DNA of 64,000 nt from contig PYSS01000084.1 of the NCBI GenBank assembly GCA_003049465.1, forward strand, positions 1-64,000, given 5' to 3'. Positions 44,638 to 57,316 of the stretch are shown one piece after another (position 1 is the first letter of the stretch; each line of letters starts with the position of its first letter). A program made the position numbers and the translations under genes. The DNA is from Magnaporthiopsis rhizophila (lineage: Eukaryota; Ascomycota; Sordariomycetes; Magnaporthales; Magnaporthaceae). Under the pieces are notes generated by a model that had not been told where the DNA came from, ran no database searches, and saw nothing but the letters and a program-made list of their open reading frames with translations.

Positions 44638-45583
44638 GCATATAAACAGGGCACAAAAAGGACAGATTAATAAATAAGGTTTACCGGTGCAAATTAGCCG
44701 GATTATAAACAGGGTAAACGAAATGCCTTTATATAAACGCAAATTTTACCTTTAAAATCACAAAAGCAATTATTAATATTATTTTTTATTAAAACGATCT
44801 GCTAAATAGCTTTCTATTGTATAAAAACCCGCACCTGCACCATTTCTTTCCTATTATTTTTTGGCTTAATAATTCAATACTCCCAAAAAACAAAAATGCC
44901 TTTTTAAAGCGCTTATTTTCCTTTTGCTTTAATTGCCGGCCCACCGAGGCCGTTTCTTTTTTTAAATAAATACTCCGGATCACCAGATCCGGCTATTTCT
45001 TTTATTAAAAAACCGGATCACCGGACCTGGTATTTCTGTCACGGCACAGCAGCTGGGTGCTAGGTTGAAGATCTGTTGTTGCACAAGGAGGCAGATCCGC
45101 TAGCTCCGTAGGAAGCCGGCGGATCACTGGCTAAATACAGGTGTGCGGGCTTGGTCCCGTGACAATTTCCTTTATAAAAACCCTTTCGTTAGGGCTTCCG
45201 GAAATCCTTATAATCTCCAGGATAAATCTATTATATTATAGGAATAAAATACCGGAATACCCGCGCACAAAAAAAGGAATTGCCGGTATCGGAATAGGCA
45301 TTTTGTGCGCGTGCGATCCAGAAAAGGAGGACGGAATAAAGGGACCCTTTGGGCCTTTTTGGATCCCGCACGGGCCAACCGGCCTGTGCAGCTAAAATAG
45401 CGGATCGCCTTTTGGGCAATCGCTTTCGCGCAGATAAAAGGGCAGTTTTTTGCCTTTTGTTAGGCAGATAGATTTTTTCCTTTTTGTGCACAATAATAGG
45501 ATTTCCCCAGATTATAAAGATCGTTGTTCACCCCTTTTGGAGATCTCCGAGCCGACTGAACAGGAGAAACCCTCTCCTGCCAA
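44638..45583. repeat. Truncated copy of the 293-bp inverted-repeat element
   Basis: Matches the interior and one terminal repeat of the element at 28263-29863 (right repeat here 45290-45583, ending CCTGCCAA). The left terminal repeat is missing. It sits exactly between element F and its inverted copy E, and a 128-bp solo LTR is inserted in its interior. Confidence 0.8.
45037..45164. repeat. 128-bp solo LTR of the element D family, TSD ATTTC
   Basis: Starts TGTCACGGCAC and ends TCCCGTGACA, with 8-bp inverted ends and perfect ATTTC duplications on both sides (45032-45036 and 45165-45169). It is identical in length to the two LTRs of element D and is the least mutated of the three copies. Confidence 0.95.
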
Positions 45584-48527
45584 CAATACGCTTTATTATT
45601 TAAAATCCCGATTAATTTATTATTATTTTGTTAATTGTTATTTTTTTTTCCTTTTTTTTCCTTTTTTTGTTTTTGCAGCTAAAATGGTTAATAAAAAAAG
45701 GAAGTTGTTAAATTTTACGCGGTTGCGTAAAAGCCGTTATTTTTAGAATTTGGGCCCGATTAATAATTTTTTATCGAGCAGTGATAAATTTGAGGTTATT
45801 ATTTATAACAATTAAATTGAAAAACGAGCTGGTTTTTTATAAAATTTGGCTGTACCAGTACTTTTGGTTTAGTTAAATAATTCCCAAATTGATACTAATA
45901 TTATTAATATATTAATATTGTGTTTTAAAAAAACCAAACGTGTTTAAATTTTGAATAAGCCGTTTTTTGTTTCGGTTTCGAATCCTGATTTTATTTTGAC
46001 CGAAAATTTCAAATATAATCCTGCAGCTGGCCTTTTCAAAATTGTTAATCCTTTTTTTATTAATCCCGATAATATTATAGATTTTACTGTGGCAGTATTA
46101 TAAATAATTAAGGCCATAGGCATTTTTTTGGAATTTGTATTTGGATTTTTAGGCAATTATTAAAAAAAGGATAAAAAATTTCGTATTAAATAAAAAAGGA
46201 TTATTTTTTGGCAAATAAGTAATATTTTATTGGGAGTAATTTTTTAATACCAGTTGGATTATAGCAATTTAATAAATGGGTAAGCCGAATTTATTAATTA
46301 GTTTGATAATAATTTTGTTGCGCAGGAAAATAGCAGTAAAAAAGGAAAGGAATTTGCTAAGTTTTTAATTTTCCAATTTTAAAACAAACCTTTTACCGAG
46401 CAATATAAGCAGGCTATAATTTATTTTGTGCTTTCCGAATAGTTAAAATTTATTTAGGCGCAATTATAGCCTTTATAAAAGCCGGTTAAGGTTATTAATT
46501 TTATTATTTAATAGTCCGGAAATTATTCTGAGCTTAAAACCTTTAAAAAAAAAGGGTATGGGCAAAATCGTTTTTAAAATTTCCAACCGTCCTATTATTA
46601 GTAATAAAAGTATTAAATCACCAATTTTAGGCTTTAGCGGGCGCGGTAAAAAAAGGATTTAAAAATAATCCTATATTTGGGATATTTTAAGTTAATTTTG
46701 GCCGGTAAAATGCTAGAGCTTGATAAAGGAGGTGGTTGCCGGGATCAAATTCTGAATAAAAAGCGGTGTTGGCTGTATATTTTAGGTTATACGTGCAAGC
46801 TTATATAAGTTTTTCGATTTTTAAAAGTTTAATTGTAAAATTAAACTAATAATTATTTTTAAATTTTTTTTTGTTTTGCATTTGGCTTTTAAATATTTTG
46901 CGGTGTAGCGCCAAAATGAAAAGGTTTATAAAAAGGTTATAAGTTTGTTTTTTGGATTAAATAATCGGAATGTGTTTTGCTAACAGGGATTATTTGATTA
47001 TAAAAATTTGATAAATAAAGAACTATTTATAAAATGATATTAATTTTTGCCGAGGAGGATAAGGGTAAGGATAATTTGTTTGCCGAGGCAAATAGTGATT
47101 TTTTTACGATAATGCAAACAGAGTGTAATATTGCGGGCCGAACGGCCGTTTTGAGGATATGGAATGCTGCGGCCCTGATAGGGGTGCGTGATAAAAAAAA
47201 ATAAAATAAAGGGAAATTTGGGGATGTGCATTTAAAAAATTGCAATATTATTTTTCTGTGCTGTATTATTTGCTGCTTTTATCAATTATGGGGAGCACGG
47301 TTCTATATTATATTATATTATATTTTTAGGGTTTGTTATTTTTATTATGGAAAAAAAAATTTAATTTATTATAATTTTTGGCTTTTTTTATTTCTGATTT
47401 TATTTTACCTATTTTTTAACCCTGATTATTATTATATTGGAGTTAATAAAAAATTTTAAAGCCTTATTTGGCTAATTTTTGGTTATAATATTTGCAAAAT
47501 TATTTGTTTTTATAATTTATCGGATTTTATTAATTTTTCAACCTTTGTAGGATTTGTGGAAAATTATAATATTTATTATAAAGCGCTTTTTTATTGTTAT
47601 TTTTAGTTAAATAAGGTATTGATATAGCGAAAGGCTGTTAATGCAAATTATCAGTTTATAAAAAGGCAGATCCAGTTTTTTATTAATTGTTAAAAGCATT
47701 GTTTTAAAAATATAGCCTATATTAAATCCGCTGATTATGCTATAAATTTTGCTGGCAAAAATGCTTTATATTATCCTTTTATATTTAATAAAATTCCAGT
47801 ACAGTATATTTCTGGTAATTTGAAGATTAATTTCTTATTTTATACTGGTTTTAATTTTAAAAATAATTATAAAATTGATTTATAAATTAAAATTTTGTTT
47901 ATTAATAAAAGATCCGTTTATAAATATAAATAATCTTGTTTTTAATAAATCGAATTGGATATAATTTAAGTTTTTATCCATATTATCAATTTATTAACGG
48001 ATATATTTGTTAAATTTTTTAATATTTGTATTTTGGGGTTTTTTGGTTTATGCAGTTATAAAATAGTTAAAAGCGGTTTCCAGCTGGCATATTAAATTGA
48101 TATATGCTTTTTATGCGCATTGGATAATGTATTATTGCTGGGTATTATTATTTTTATCAAGCATAAGCTTAAACCGATTTGCCTGTTCCTTTTGCTGTAT
48201 ATAAATAGTTATTTTACCGATCGCAATTTTGCAATTATTAAAATAACTTTTATTGCCAGGGTTTAAGATGGACCTTGGTTTGGTTTTAAAGCCTGCCTTT
48301 GAAAGGGCAATTTTTTCCTTTTTTATAAATTTTTTGCTATTTAAATTTAGCGTATTATTAATTTGTATACCGATAATTTTAAAGCTTTTGCCGATTTTTA
48401 AAATAAATAAGCAAGAATTATAATCGGAAATAAAGCAATTTAATTATTTTTTATAATATTTTTGGTATATTATAAATTAATATAATCCGGTTTTAGCCAA
48501 TTTGTAAAACGGTTTAATTAGATAAAA
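45584..48527 (-). mobile_element. Inverted copy E of the Copia-type element, left part
   Basis: Reverse complement of element F: 45,590-46,900 mirrors 43,278-44,637, then 46,900-47,250 mirrors the site where B entered F without the interruption, and 47,250-48,527 mirrors F's RNase H and reverse transcriptase region down to 34,540. Coding sense of the Copia pol is minus. The plus strand carries the second copy of the unknown ORF (45,694 onward). Element D interrupts it at 48527. Confidence 0.8.
45694..46160 (+). pseudogene. Unknown ORF remnant shared by the two Copia copies, opposite to pol
   Basis: Begins MVNKKRKLLNF and continues, with stops, through a segment ending FVFGFLGNY. It aligns with the minus-strand frame 44,545-44,063 of copy F with mostly transition differences. 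No zinc, transposase or recombinase motif was recognised, so no function is proposed. Confidence 0.5.
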
Positions 48528-48655
48528 TGTTACGGCACAGCAGCTGGGTGCTAGGTTAAAAATCTGTTGTTGCACAAGGAGGCAGATCCGCTAGTTTTGT
48601 AGGAAGCCGGCGGATCACTGGCTAAATATAGGTGTGCGGGTTTGGTTCCGTAACA
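48528..48655. repeat. Left LTR of element D
   Basis: 128 bp, TGTTACGG...CCGTAACA. Compared with the solo copy at 45037, the differences are C-to-T or G-to-A transitions. Confidence 0.93.
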
Positions 48656-49022
48656 GTACCACCCATTAAAACCGCAGTTAGTCCTTCAATTGCTAATTAA
48701 TGCTGTGTTATTGTTTGTATTTTGCTATTGTTTGGGTTTGGCTGGGCAGTTATATAACATTGCATTCCCAGTATTGCATTATCGTTTATATCGTATCCCG
48801 GCGCATTAGTATTAGTGATAAGGCGTTTCCCAATTATTAATTAATACTGTGCTATTATTTGCCTCGAATAAGCTGTTATATAGTATCGCATTGTTATTTT
48901 TGCACTGCCGTTTGCGTGGTATCGTAGCGCGTTATTATCAGTAATAAGGTGCTTTTTTCCAATTGGGAAATTACTATTTTGTTTTTTGCTTTTATATGTT
49001 TCCGTTTTCGTTATTTTGCTTT

Positions 49023-49030
<8 letters not shown>

Positions 49031-49053
<23 letters not shown>

Positions 49054-49059
49054 TTTTTG

Positions 49060-49093
<34 letters not shown>

Positions 49094-49155
49094 NTTTTTT
49101 TTTTTTTTTTTTTTTTTTTTTTTTCTTTTTGGGCTTTTGCTTTTTTTTTTCTTTT
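49031..49155. other. Long poly-T stretch with an ambiguous base at 49094
   Basis: Mostly T for over 100 bases, with an N in the middle (TACN). Poly-Phe frames here are translations of this tract. The true length is likely uncertain because of sequencing and assembly difficulty. Confidence 0.8.
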
Positions 49156-51513
49156 TTTTTTCACGATCGGTATATTAACCATGTATTGTTTCGTTTCACT
49201 TTTGTTTGCGCTTGCCCACCTTTCCGCTTATGTTCCGATATTTTGCTGCTCCTTTTATTTTTTTTTTATTATCGCCAGTAATATGATAGCGCCGATCCAA
49301 AATAAGCCCGGCCTTGTTTGGGATTTTTTTTTCCGTATTTTTTTGTGTATATGCTGCATCCGCATGTATATTTTGGCGTACACCCGGTTTTTCGGTTGTA
49401 TTATCGGTGCTGCGGGCGTTTTTGACCCTTTAAGGATATAAAATTCCCCTGCCCCTGTACTGGCGGCAAAAATAAGACCGGAATATCCGTTAATTATGAT
49501 TAGTATTTTTCTCGTTACAAATTTTATAAAAAGGTGGGTTACGCCGGTGTTTCGCCTTAATTTTGCCATATTTTTTATATAATTTTTATTTGTTAATGTT
49601 TCGTTTATTAGGTTATAATTTTAATAAAGGGCGATTTTTACAATTTTATTAAGCTGGTCGGTACTATTAAGGTTGTATAAATGGAGGGCAATAATAAACT
49701 TTTTTTTAAAAATTACCAGTTTTTTTTTAACGATACACCGGCAGGCGCTAATAGCAGCAATTATTTTGTTTTTCCGAACCGGTGTCGGGTTATTGCGGCC
49801 CAAACTATTATTAAACTTATTAATATTTTTGTTAATACCGAGATGCATATCCGAAATGCTTATGGCCAGACCGGTTTGTTAAAGGGCCGAAATATATATA
49901 ACCTGCCGTTATTGCACCGCCTTATTTTGTTGCTAATTTGCTTTTATAAGCCAAGGTTTTTAATATTATTATTTTTTTGCGTTACGCGGCTTTGGCCGTT
50001 TTTTGCTAAAATTTAATGCTGCGTTGCGCTTGTTTGGATCCTGAAAAATGGAATGCTTTAAACCTGGTATATTATTTTTTTATTATTTCCTTATCGGTGC
50101 ATATATAATTTTTTTTTTTTAATTGCGGTTTTATGCCAGCGATTTTGGTTATAATGCCTGGATTACCGCTAAGGCCGCTTTTAAGGCCGAGTTTATCGTT
50201 ATTTATGATATATATATTGCTAATTTTATTAATACGCAAACGGTAACGTTTTGCTAGGCGGCGGCAGCAGCCGAGGTTAAGCAAAAAAAGGCTAATATTC
50301 GGGATATTAACAAAATGTTTCAACGGTGTCACGTTTGGTTGGCTGGCCGCTTTTATAATTATATTGCTAATTTTGCCATGTAATTTTATAGTAGTTATTC
50401 CCCGGTATTTTTTCGGCGTTTTTTTTTTTTGCTTTGGTTTTCCCGGTATATTACCGGCGCACGCCCCAATAATAAATAAATAATTAGGGTTTTTTCTGGT
50501 TTAAGGCTGGCTTGTTTTAAATGCTTATTTATTTTTCTCCATATTTTTGCCCCTTTTGTATTTATATTGCCCTGTGCTATTATTATTATTTTGGGCCTTA
50601 TTTTAGTTTGGGCCTGCCTTTTGATTTGCATTGTACTGCAGTTTTTTTTTTGTCCGTTGCATAAAGCTGGCGGTGCCCGGGTTATATACCGGTATATTAC
50701 CTGGATTCTGCCACTATTTTAATGGGCCTGGTTTATTAGGGTGTTTGGTATAAAATTTTTTAATTGCCTAATTTGCCCCTTTTAGATTAGTATTTAACTG
50801 TTATATTGGTTTATAAGGTGCTAGCTATTTAATCCTGTATTGCAATTCGCTGTTCACTGTTTTAAAATTAAAATGCTGTTAAAATGCCATTTTTTCACCG
50901 GTTTTTTATTTGGATTATCAGCATTTTTCACCAGAATTGCGCCCGCGGCCCGCTTATCGTATTCCTTATTTATTTCTTTTTGCCGCGGTAGGCCTGAATT
51001 TTTCTTTTGGATTAAAAATGTATAAAAAATAGGGAATAAATTATATTATGCTGGTAATTTAATAGCTAAAATTTTGGAATATACCTTTATAATTAAAAAA
51101 AAGCCTATCCATTTTTCGCTAAATTTGTTTGTCGGCCTAAATATATTTATATTTTTTATACTAATCCAAACAAAATTTCCTTTTTTAAACGTTCCGGTAT
51201 CGGTTTAGTAACAATTGGCTCCTTTTTTGTATTTTTTTTACTGGTATTTGCCACGATTTTTATATAGTTTTACACCTTTTGCACCTTATCGGCCATTATG
51301 GTTGCATTATATAATTTTTTTTGCTTTACCGGTATATTAACAGGTTATTGTTTTTGTTTCGGCTTTGTTTTTATATATGAATTCCATTTATAATTTGTAA
51401 AAAAATAGGGATATACCAATTATTTCCGATATATGGTTATTATTAGCAAATTCCGCTAATAATAGCCAGTTTGTCTAATTATCCTGATAAAAAAAGCAAA
51501 ACGTTCGGAGGTA

Positions 51514-51780
51514 TTATTTTATATAAACATTTAGGATTTTTGTTTGGTTATCGGATTTTGGGTGGAATATTAACAAATATTTAAGTATTACCCTTAGCCT
51601 GTAATTTAATTTTTTCCAAAAGGTTAAAATAAATTGCTGGTTTTTATCGGAAATAATTATATCGGGTATGCCGTACAAACGATACATTTGTATAAAAAAG
51701 GCATTTGCCAGGTATTTTGCATTAATTTTTATTATCGGAATATAATAGCGCATTTTTATCAGCCTATCCGCTATAACCAT
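51514..51780 (-). pseudogene. Gypsy integrase core fragment of element D
   Basis: An 88-codon open piece on minus showing the Gypsy integrase pattern: VIADRLIKM at the first catalytic-Asp strand, then YRLYGIPDIIISDKNQQF with the second Asp, and FHPKSDNQT before the Glu helix. It is a fragment only; stops lie on both sides. Confidence 0.88.
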
Positions 51781-53344
51781 AATATAATAGTAAATAATGC
51801 TTTATTATTCGCATAATAAAAATGGGCCAATATAATTAACAAATATATCCGCCTATAAGCAAAAAAGTATAAATAAAAGTTTTAACAAACCCGTTGGGGA
51901 TTTTTTTCTTATTTTAACCATTTTATATAAATAGCACCCCCAAACAAATATATTAACGTCCCGCAAAAGTTTGGGCTAAAAATATATCCGTTATAGCAGG
52001 TTTTATATTTTGCTGCATTCGGGGTATTTATTTGGGGAAAGGCTATACGTTTTATACATAATTTACAGCCATAAAGCATTATCGAATAGGATAAATAGCT
52101 TATTTTTATAATAAATCCGTTTGCGAATTGCTTTGCAATTAATTTTTGCCATTTTCACCTATTTTTATACCCAGGCAGGGAATTAATATATCGATAAATT
52201 TTGCAAAATAGCAAGTATAATTTGTGCTAGGTTTAAAGTAGCATATATTTTATCGATTAGCATATCGATATATTTTAATATATCGAAAATCCGAAATATT
52301 GCTAATATTTCGCCGGAGCTTTATCGGTTTGTTAAAAATAATGTTCGGTAATAAAATATTACTTTTTTGTTACTAAAATTATATGTATCCGCCGGTTTAA
52401 TATCAGGTAATCGAAAAAAAATATCTGGGATAATAGCAATTTTTCCGCATTTATAAACAATATGGAATCAAAAATTACTTAAAAATTCCAACTAATAAAT
52501 TTACTTTTAATTAAATAGTTTTATAATAGCAAAATATTGCAAATTTTTATGGTTTATCCAAATTTTTACTGGCAATTTGGCTTTTTGCAGTTTGGATTTC
52601 CATTTTTCGAAAATTTTAATAATAATTAAAAGCTTTTTATCGTAAATTTTGTAATTGCATTTTATTAGGGTATATTTAGCTAAAAAAAAGCAATTGGGTA
52701 ATATATCCTTTTAATATTTACCTGGAAAAGCATACCTTTTATAACCTAATTTAATATATTTGTTTTAATTATAATTTTTAATACAGGGTTATAAAATACT
52801 AATATAATATTCGAAAAAATGCATCCCAAAATTATCGAAATATTATCAAAACTTTATTAATAAGCTATTTTGGCCAATTATTTATGCTTATCAATATTAT
52901 TAGCGGGCGGGCTATTATTAAAAAGCCGCGGATAAACCGTTTATAAAAATTAGCAAAATCCAAAAAATGCTGGAATTTTTTAAAATTAATAGGTTACTGT
53001 TAAAATTAAATTATTTTAACCTTTTTAAAATTTATCCTAATTCCTGATATTAATATAATAAAATCAAAATATTTTATTTTTTTAATATTAAATTTATATT
53101 TCCAAATATTAATTATAAGCCTTATATTAGCAAGTTTTGTAATAACCTTTTTAATATACCGCCGGTATTTTATTTGGGTTCCGTTATAAATAAAAATATT
53201 ATCCAGGTAAATTATAATATATTAGTTTAATATATCCGATAAAACATGGTTAATATAATACTAAAACAAGCTTGGTACTTTTATTATCCCGAAATTAGCA
53301 ATTAAATATTCGAATAGCCCAAATTTAATAATAAATGCTATTTT

Positions 53345-53605
53345 TCACTTATTTTCAAAAGCAATATGCAAATAATTAAATACTACGGTAATATTTATTT
53401 TTATATACCATTTTATTTTTATCAATACCTGAAATATTTTTCGGATTAGCAAAATAAAATATTTATTTTTTATTATAATATTATTTAGGCCTCGGTAATT
53501 AATATATACCCGAATTTCCCCCCCTGGTTTTTTGGCTAAAAAAATTGGGGCTGCTATTAATAATATACTGGGGCGGATAAAACTTTTTGGCAGGTACTTA
53601 TCCAA
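53345..53605 (-). pseudogene. Gypsy reverse transcriptase fragment of element D
   Basis: An 86-codon open piece on minus with the Gypsy RT fingers pattern: KSFIRPSILLIAAPIFLAKKPGG, then VYINYRGLNN and KINITVVFNYLHIA, where family members have the first catalytic Asp of the palm (here replaced after RIP-type change). The YLDD-type site follows about 120 nt further on as YLDN. Confidence 0.88.
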
Positions 53606-56128
53606 ATATTTCCTTATTATGCATAATTTTTATTATAATATGGCTCAATTATAATAATACGGTGGTATTTTGCCAGATAACAGTTTAATTTTATAATCGA
53701 ACGGCTTGTGCAGCGGAAGGGTATCGGCGTTTTATAGAAAAAAATAATCGGCAAAATTGTACAACTTTCGAGGAAATTTTTTCAGGATTTTTTTTATTAT
53801 AGCGGATGGTTTGCTATCCAAATATTTTTGGATATCCTTATTAAAAACCCGGCATAAATATAGCGCTTTTTCGATCTATTTTTAAAAAGCCTAAACCTTA
53901 GGTTTAAATTTTGTACTTTTGGGAAACTTTTGTATTTAAACAATATTTTGAAGGATTATTATCGGCATTTTTCTGGTAAAATTATCGGATAACCGGTAAT
54001 TTAATAGATTATTTTTTTTTATAAACATAAGGAATTTTTTCCAGGTTATTTGCTGGATATATATATTTTTTTGCTTGCAAAAGGTTAAAAAATTGGGTAT
54101 ATTTAAAAAGCAAATTTTTATATTAGCAATTAGCAGTTTTTCGGTTTCCGCTAATATAATATTGTTTATATTTAATATTTTTATTACCCAATCAATTATT
54201 AAATTATAATATTAAAATTATAACAATCCCAAAATAACATTTGGGCTTTTTAACAGCTAATAATAAAAAATTATAATTTTTGTAATATTTTCGAACATAT
54301 ATATTATTTTAATATATTTTGTAATATATTTTGCTAATAATTTATTGGCAAATTAGAAGGGTTTTGGTTCAGGAAGTTAAAATTTTGGCAAATTATAAAT
54401 ATACGCAAATATATTATTAATAAATGCCCAAAAGGAATATTCCATATCGATCAATAATTAATAAAATACCGGTCGGTTTTTGTACAAAAAAAGCAAAATA
54501 TTAAAAAAAAACGTTTTATTAGGTTTTATAAAACAGAAATATATATTATTTTATTTTTGCCCTTTTTGTTTCTAATTTTTCCAATAATTTTGTATGCAAT
54601 TTTTCGCAAAACCTATTTTTTTTTGGATTATTATCCGCCTATATTTTGCTATTATTTGGGTTTAGCTAAACAAATAATAATATAATATCCCGGTTATTTG
54701 TAATATATATATAAATTATTATTATAGCGGTATTATTTTTGCGCATTAATAAGCAATTTTTGTGATCCGGTTATAATTTTGCTAAAATTTATCGGGTCCC
54801 TTTTTGGGGCTGGGGTTGGGTTTGATAAATGGCTGCCTGGTTTTATCGCTGGGGTTGCGCCGCCCTAATTCGACCTGTACGTATGGTTTGCAAGGTTGTT
54901 AAACAGGTTTCGGTATATTTTAACCCACCCATTAAAATCCTCTGGTCCCGGTTTATTAATTTGGTAAATAATAGCTTTGAAAAGTTTGGTATTAACCTTA
55001 TTTTTTAAGGTTTTTATTTATATATTTGCCGGATATCCGCCTATATTTGCCAATCGGATAAATGTGCTAATAAAATTATCAAATCTGGTATTTTTTTATT
55101 TCAGAATATCAAAATTCCAGCAAATTGCTGCCCTGGTATTTTGGATTTTATAAACTGGATTAAACAGATCAAATAAAAAGGTATAATTGGAAAAATTTTT
55201 GGTTCAGGCAAAAAGGTTTTATAAGTTTATTATTATTAAATTAATAGCATTTCGGATATATTTGTACGCATTTTTTAAAAAGCGTTAGGCAGCATACAGT
55301 ACTCGGGCTATTAATATATTATAAAAGGTATTATCGAGGGTAAATTTGATATTAAACAGTGATTTTTATATAATATATTCCTCCTAGCGCTGGGTATTAT
55401 TTGTATAAATGCTTAAAAAAATAAGCGGTTTAGCATTTATAAAGCGTAATATTATTATATTCCCGGCAAAATTAAAGGTTACTATCGGTAATTTGCCAGT
55501 ATTAGGTAAAAATAGGGATAACGGTAAAATTAAGGTGTTTAAAATGATAATGGCCGGTATAACTGGGGCATTAAGGCTAAATAACGGTGGTTGGGCCGGT
55601 TATTGCACTAATTGCTATATTAATCGGTTATTTTCCGCGTTAAATTACATATTTATATTTTAAAGCTGGGTTATTATTATTAATATTTCGGTAATTTTAA
55701 GGTTATACTTGTTCGTTTGGATTTGGCTTATTATAATTTTATTTTAAAAGGTGGCAACGTTAATATTTAACACCTCTATTAACGTGCTTAATTATCGTAT
55801 CGATACCAAAAATTAAGCATTGCTTAAATCGCATTACAATTCCGCGAAATTCGCATTATTCCCGTAACCCAACAGGCACTGGAGGGCGTTATACCCGCTA
55901 AACAATTAAAATGCGGAAATATGGTCTGGGGCTAAGGTGTTCCGGGCTAAATTTGTTATGGTGGTGTTACATTGGTATAACGCTGGATTTTCACTATATC
56001 TGGGCGGTGTAAGCATTAACGGCCTTTTATGGACGTGGTATGGTTGCTGCAATACCGTTTCTCGGGATCGAAAAAAAGGCGGAACGCTATCGGTAATTCC
56101 GTATCTCTTTTATTGGTGTGCAACAAAC

Positions 56129-56256
56129 TATCACGGCACAGCAGCTGGGTGCTAGGTTGAAAATCTGTTGTTACACAAAAAGGCAGATCTGTTAACTCCG
56201 TAGGTAGCCGGCGGATCACTGGCTAAATACAGGTGTGCGGGCTTGGTCCCGTGACA
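56129..56256. repeat. Right LTR of element D
   Basis: 128 bp; the TG start has become TA (TATCACGG), a single RIP-type transition, and the end is CCCGTGACA. Confidence 0.92.
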
Positions 56257-56261
56257 TAAAA

Positions 56262-56814
56262 TATGGTTCCAAAAGGGTATTATTGTTATAATTTTATAAA
56301 AAAGCGCAGGTAAATAGTTTTTTGCAGTTCAGTTTTGGCCTGGGTATATATTTGGCTAATATTTCGGATTATTAGCTGGTTTTTTATAGCTATAAAGGTT
56401 AATATAAGTATAAAAATTAGGTATTAATTATATTATATAATTGTTGGAAATTGGGTAAATAATATTAATTTTTTTTAATTGCTGTATTTTTGTATTATAA
56501 GTTTTAATTTATTATAAGGGTTTGTATTTATCCTTTTAATTTTTTTAATTATATATATTCCGAAAATTTTTGCCGATTTATTAATCTGGTATTATTTGAT
56601 CGGTTTGATTATATTATTAACCAGCAAATTACCAATTTTCTTTTGGTTAAATTATTTAAAGGGTTTGTTTGGGGTTATAATTTTTTTAACCTGTTAATAA
56701 TAAAATGCTAAATATATAAACTCCGTTTTTTTGCATTTATAAATGCTGTTGGGGTGTTTATTGCTTTGGGGTTATGCTAAAATTGTTCATATTATTTGGG
56801 TACCGGTTTGTTGG
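56262..56814 (-). mobile_element. Inverted Copia copy E, continued
   Basis: Reverse complement of about 33,960-34,520 in copy F (reverse transcriptase fingers region), resuming after element D and its TAAAA duplication. It is cut by the 5' LTR of element A at 56815; the rest of E should lie to the right of A, outside the window. Confidence 0.82.
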
Positions 56815-57316
56815 TGTTACGACCACAGCTGGCAGGGGACAAAAGGGCTGGGGCCAAAACCCAGCAGGACGCTTTTACCTTGCAGTCATAAAGGCCAGGG
56901 GCCGAATAACTAAAGCCAGGCTATGCAAAAAAGTTACGTAATCAGGCGCTTACCTAATCAGGTTTTATGGATTTGTAGCAAAATAACAGATCCAAAGATT
57001 TGTGGATTTATAGCAGAGTAATAGATCCAAAACTTTATGGATTTGTAACAGAGCAATAAATTCAAAAGGTTGGTACAAATAAAATAAGGAAGGGTTACAA
57101 ATATATAAGGTAAGGATTTTTTACTATATTAGATAATTTTTGATTAAGGCCTTGGTATTAATTAATTTAAATTAGTTTTAAGGCACCCTTTTGGGCAAAC
57201 AATTAAAACCTTTATTATTACCCCAGTTTCTAGCACAAGGTAACCTTGTGAAAATTATACTGTTTATTACCTTTTTTAATATACCTTACCCTAAAAGCAA
57301 AAAATTGCTTATAATA
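56815..57316 (+). repeat. 5' LTR of element A
   Basis: 502 bp, starting TGTTACGACCACAG and ending GCTTATAATA. Its U3 contains three tandem units of about 36 bp beginning GGATTTGTAGCAAAAT-like (56,970-57,065), which the LTRs of B lack. Confidence 0.92.

Larger units (their letters stand above)
48528..56256 (-). mobile_element. Complete but decayed Gypsy element D with 128-bp LTRs, TSD TAAAA
   Basis: LTRs 48528-48655 and 56129-56256 are both 128 bp; TAAAA flanks the whole on both sides (48523-48527 and 56257-56261). The Copia sequence outside continues across it: its left flank ending AGATAAAA and right flank TAAAATATGG rejoin to match copy F. Length is 7,729 bp. Coding sense is minus, with reverse transcriptase (53345-53605 and a YLDNIFIY site near 53,180-53,220) and then integrase (51514-51780), in Gypsy order. 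RIP stops throughout. Confidence 0.93.

Noticed and set aside
29571..45583. Direct repeats 29571-29863 and 45290-45583 as LTRs of Copia element F
   Set aside because: They have the right orientation, but the same 293 bp also occurs as an inverted terminal repeat at 28263-29046, the ends are not TG...CA, and the segment 44638-45289 would not fit an LTR shared with the left side. Kept as an open alternative only.
48949..49441. Open frames rich in Phe
   Set aside because: They are translations of the poly-T tract in a decayed retrotransposon.
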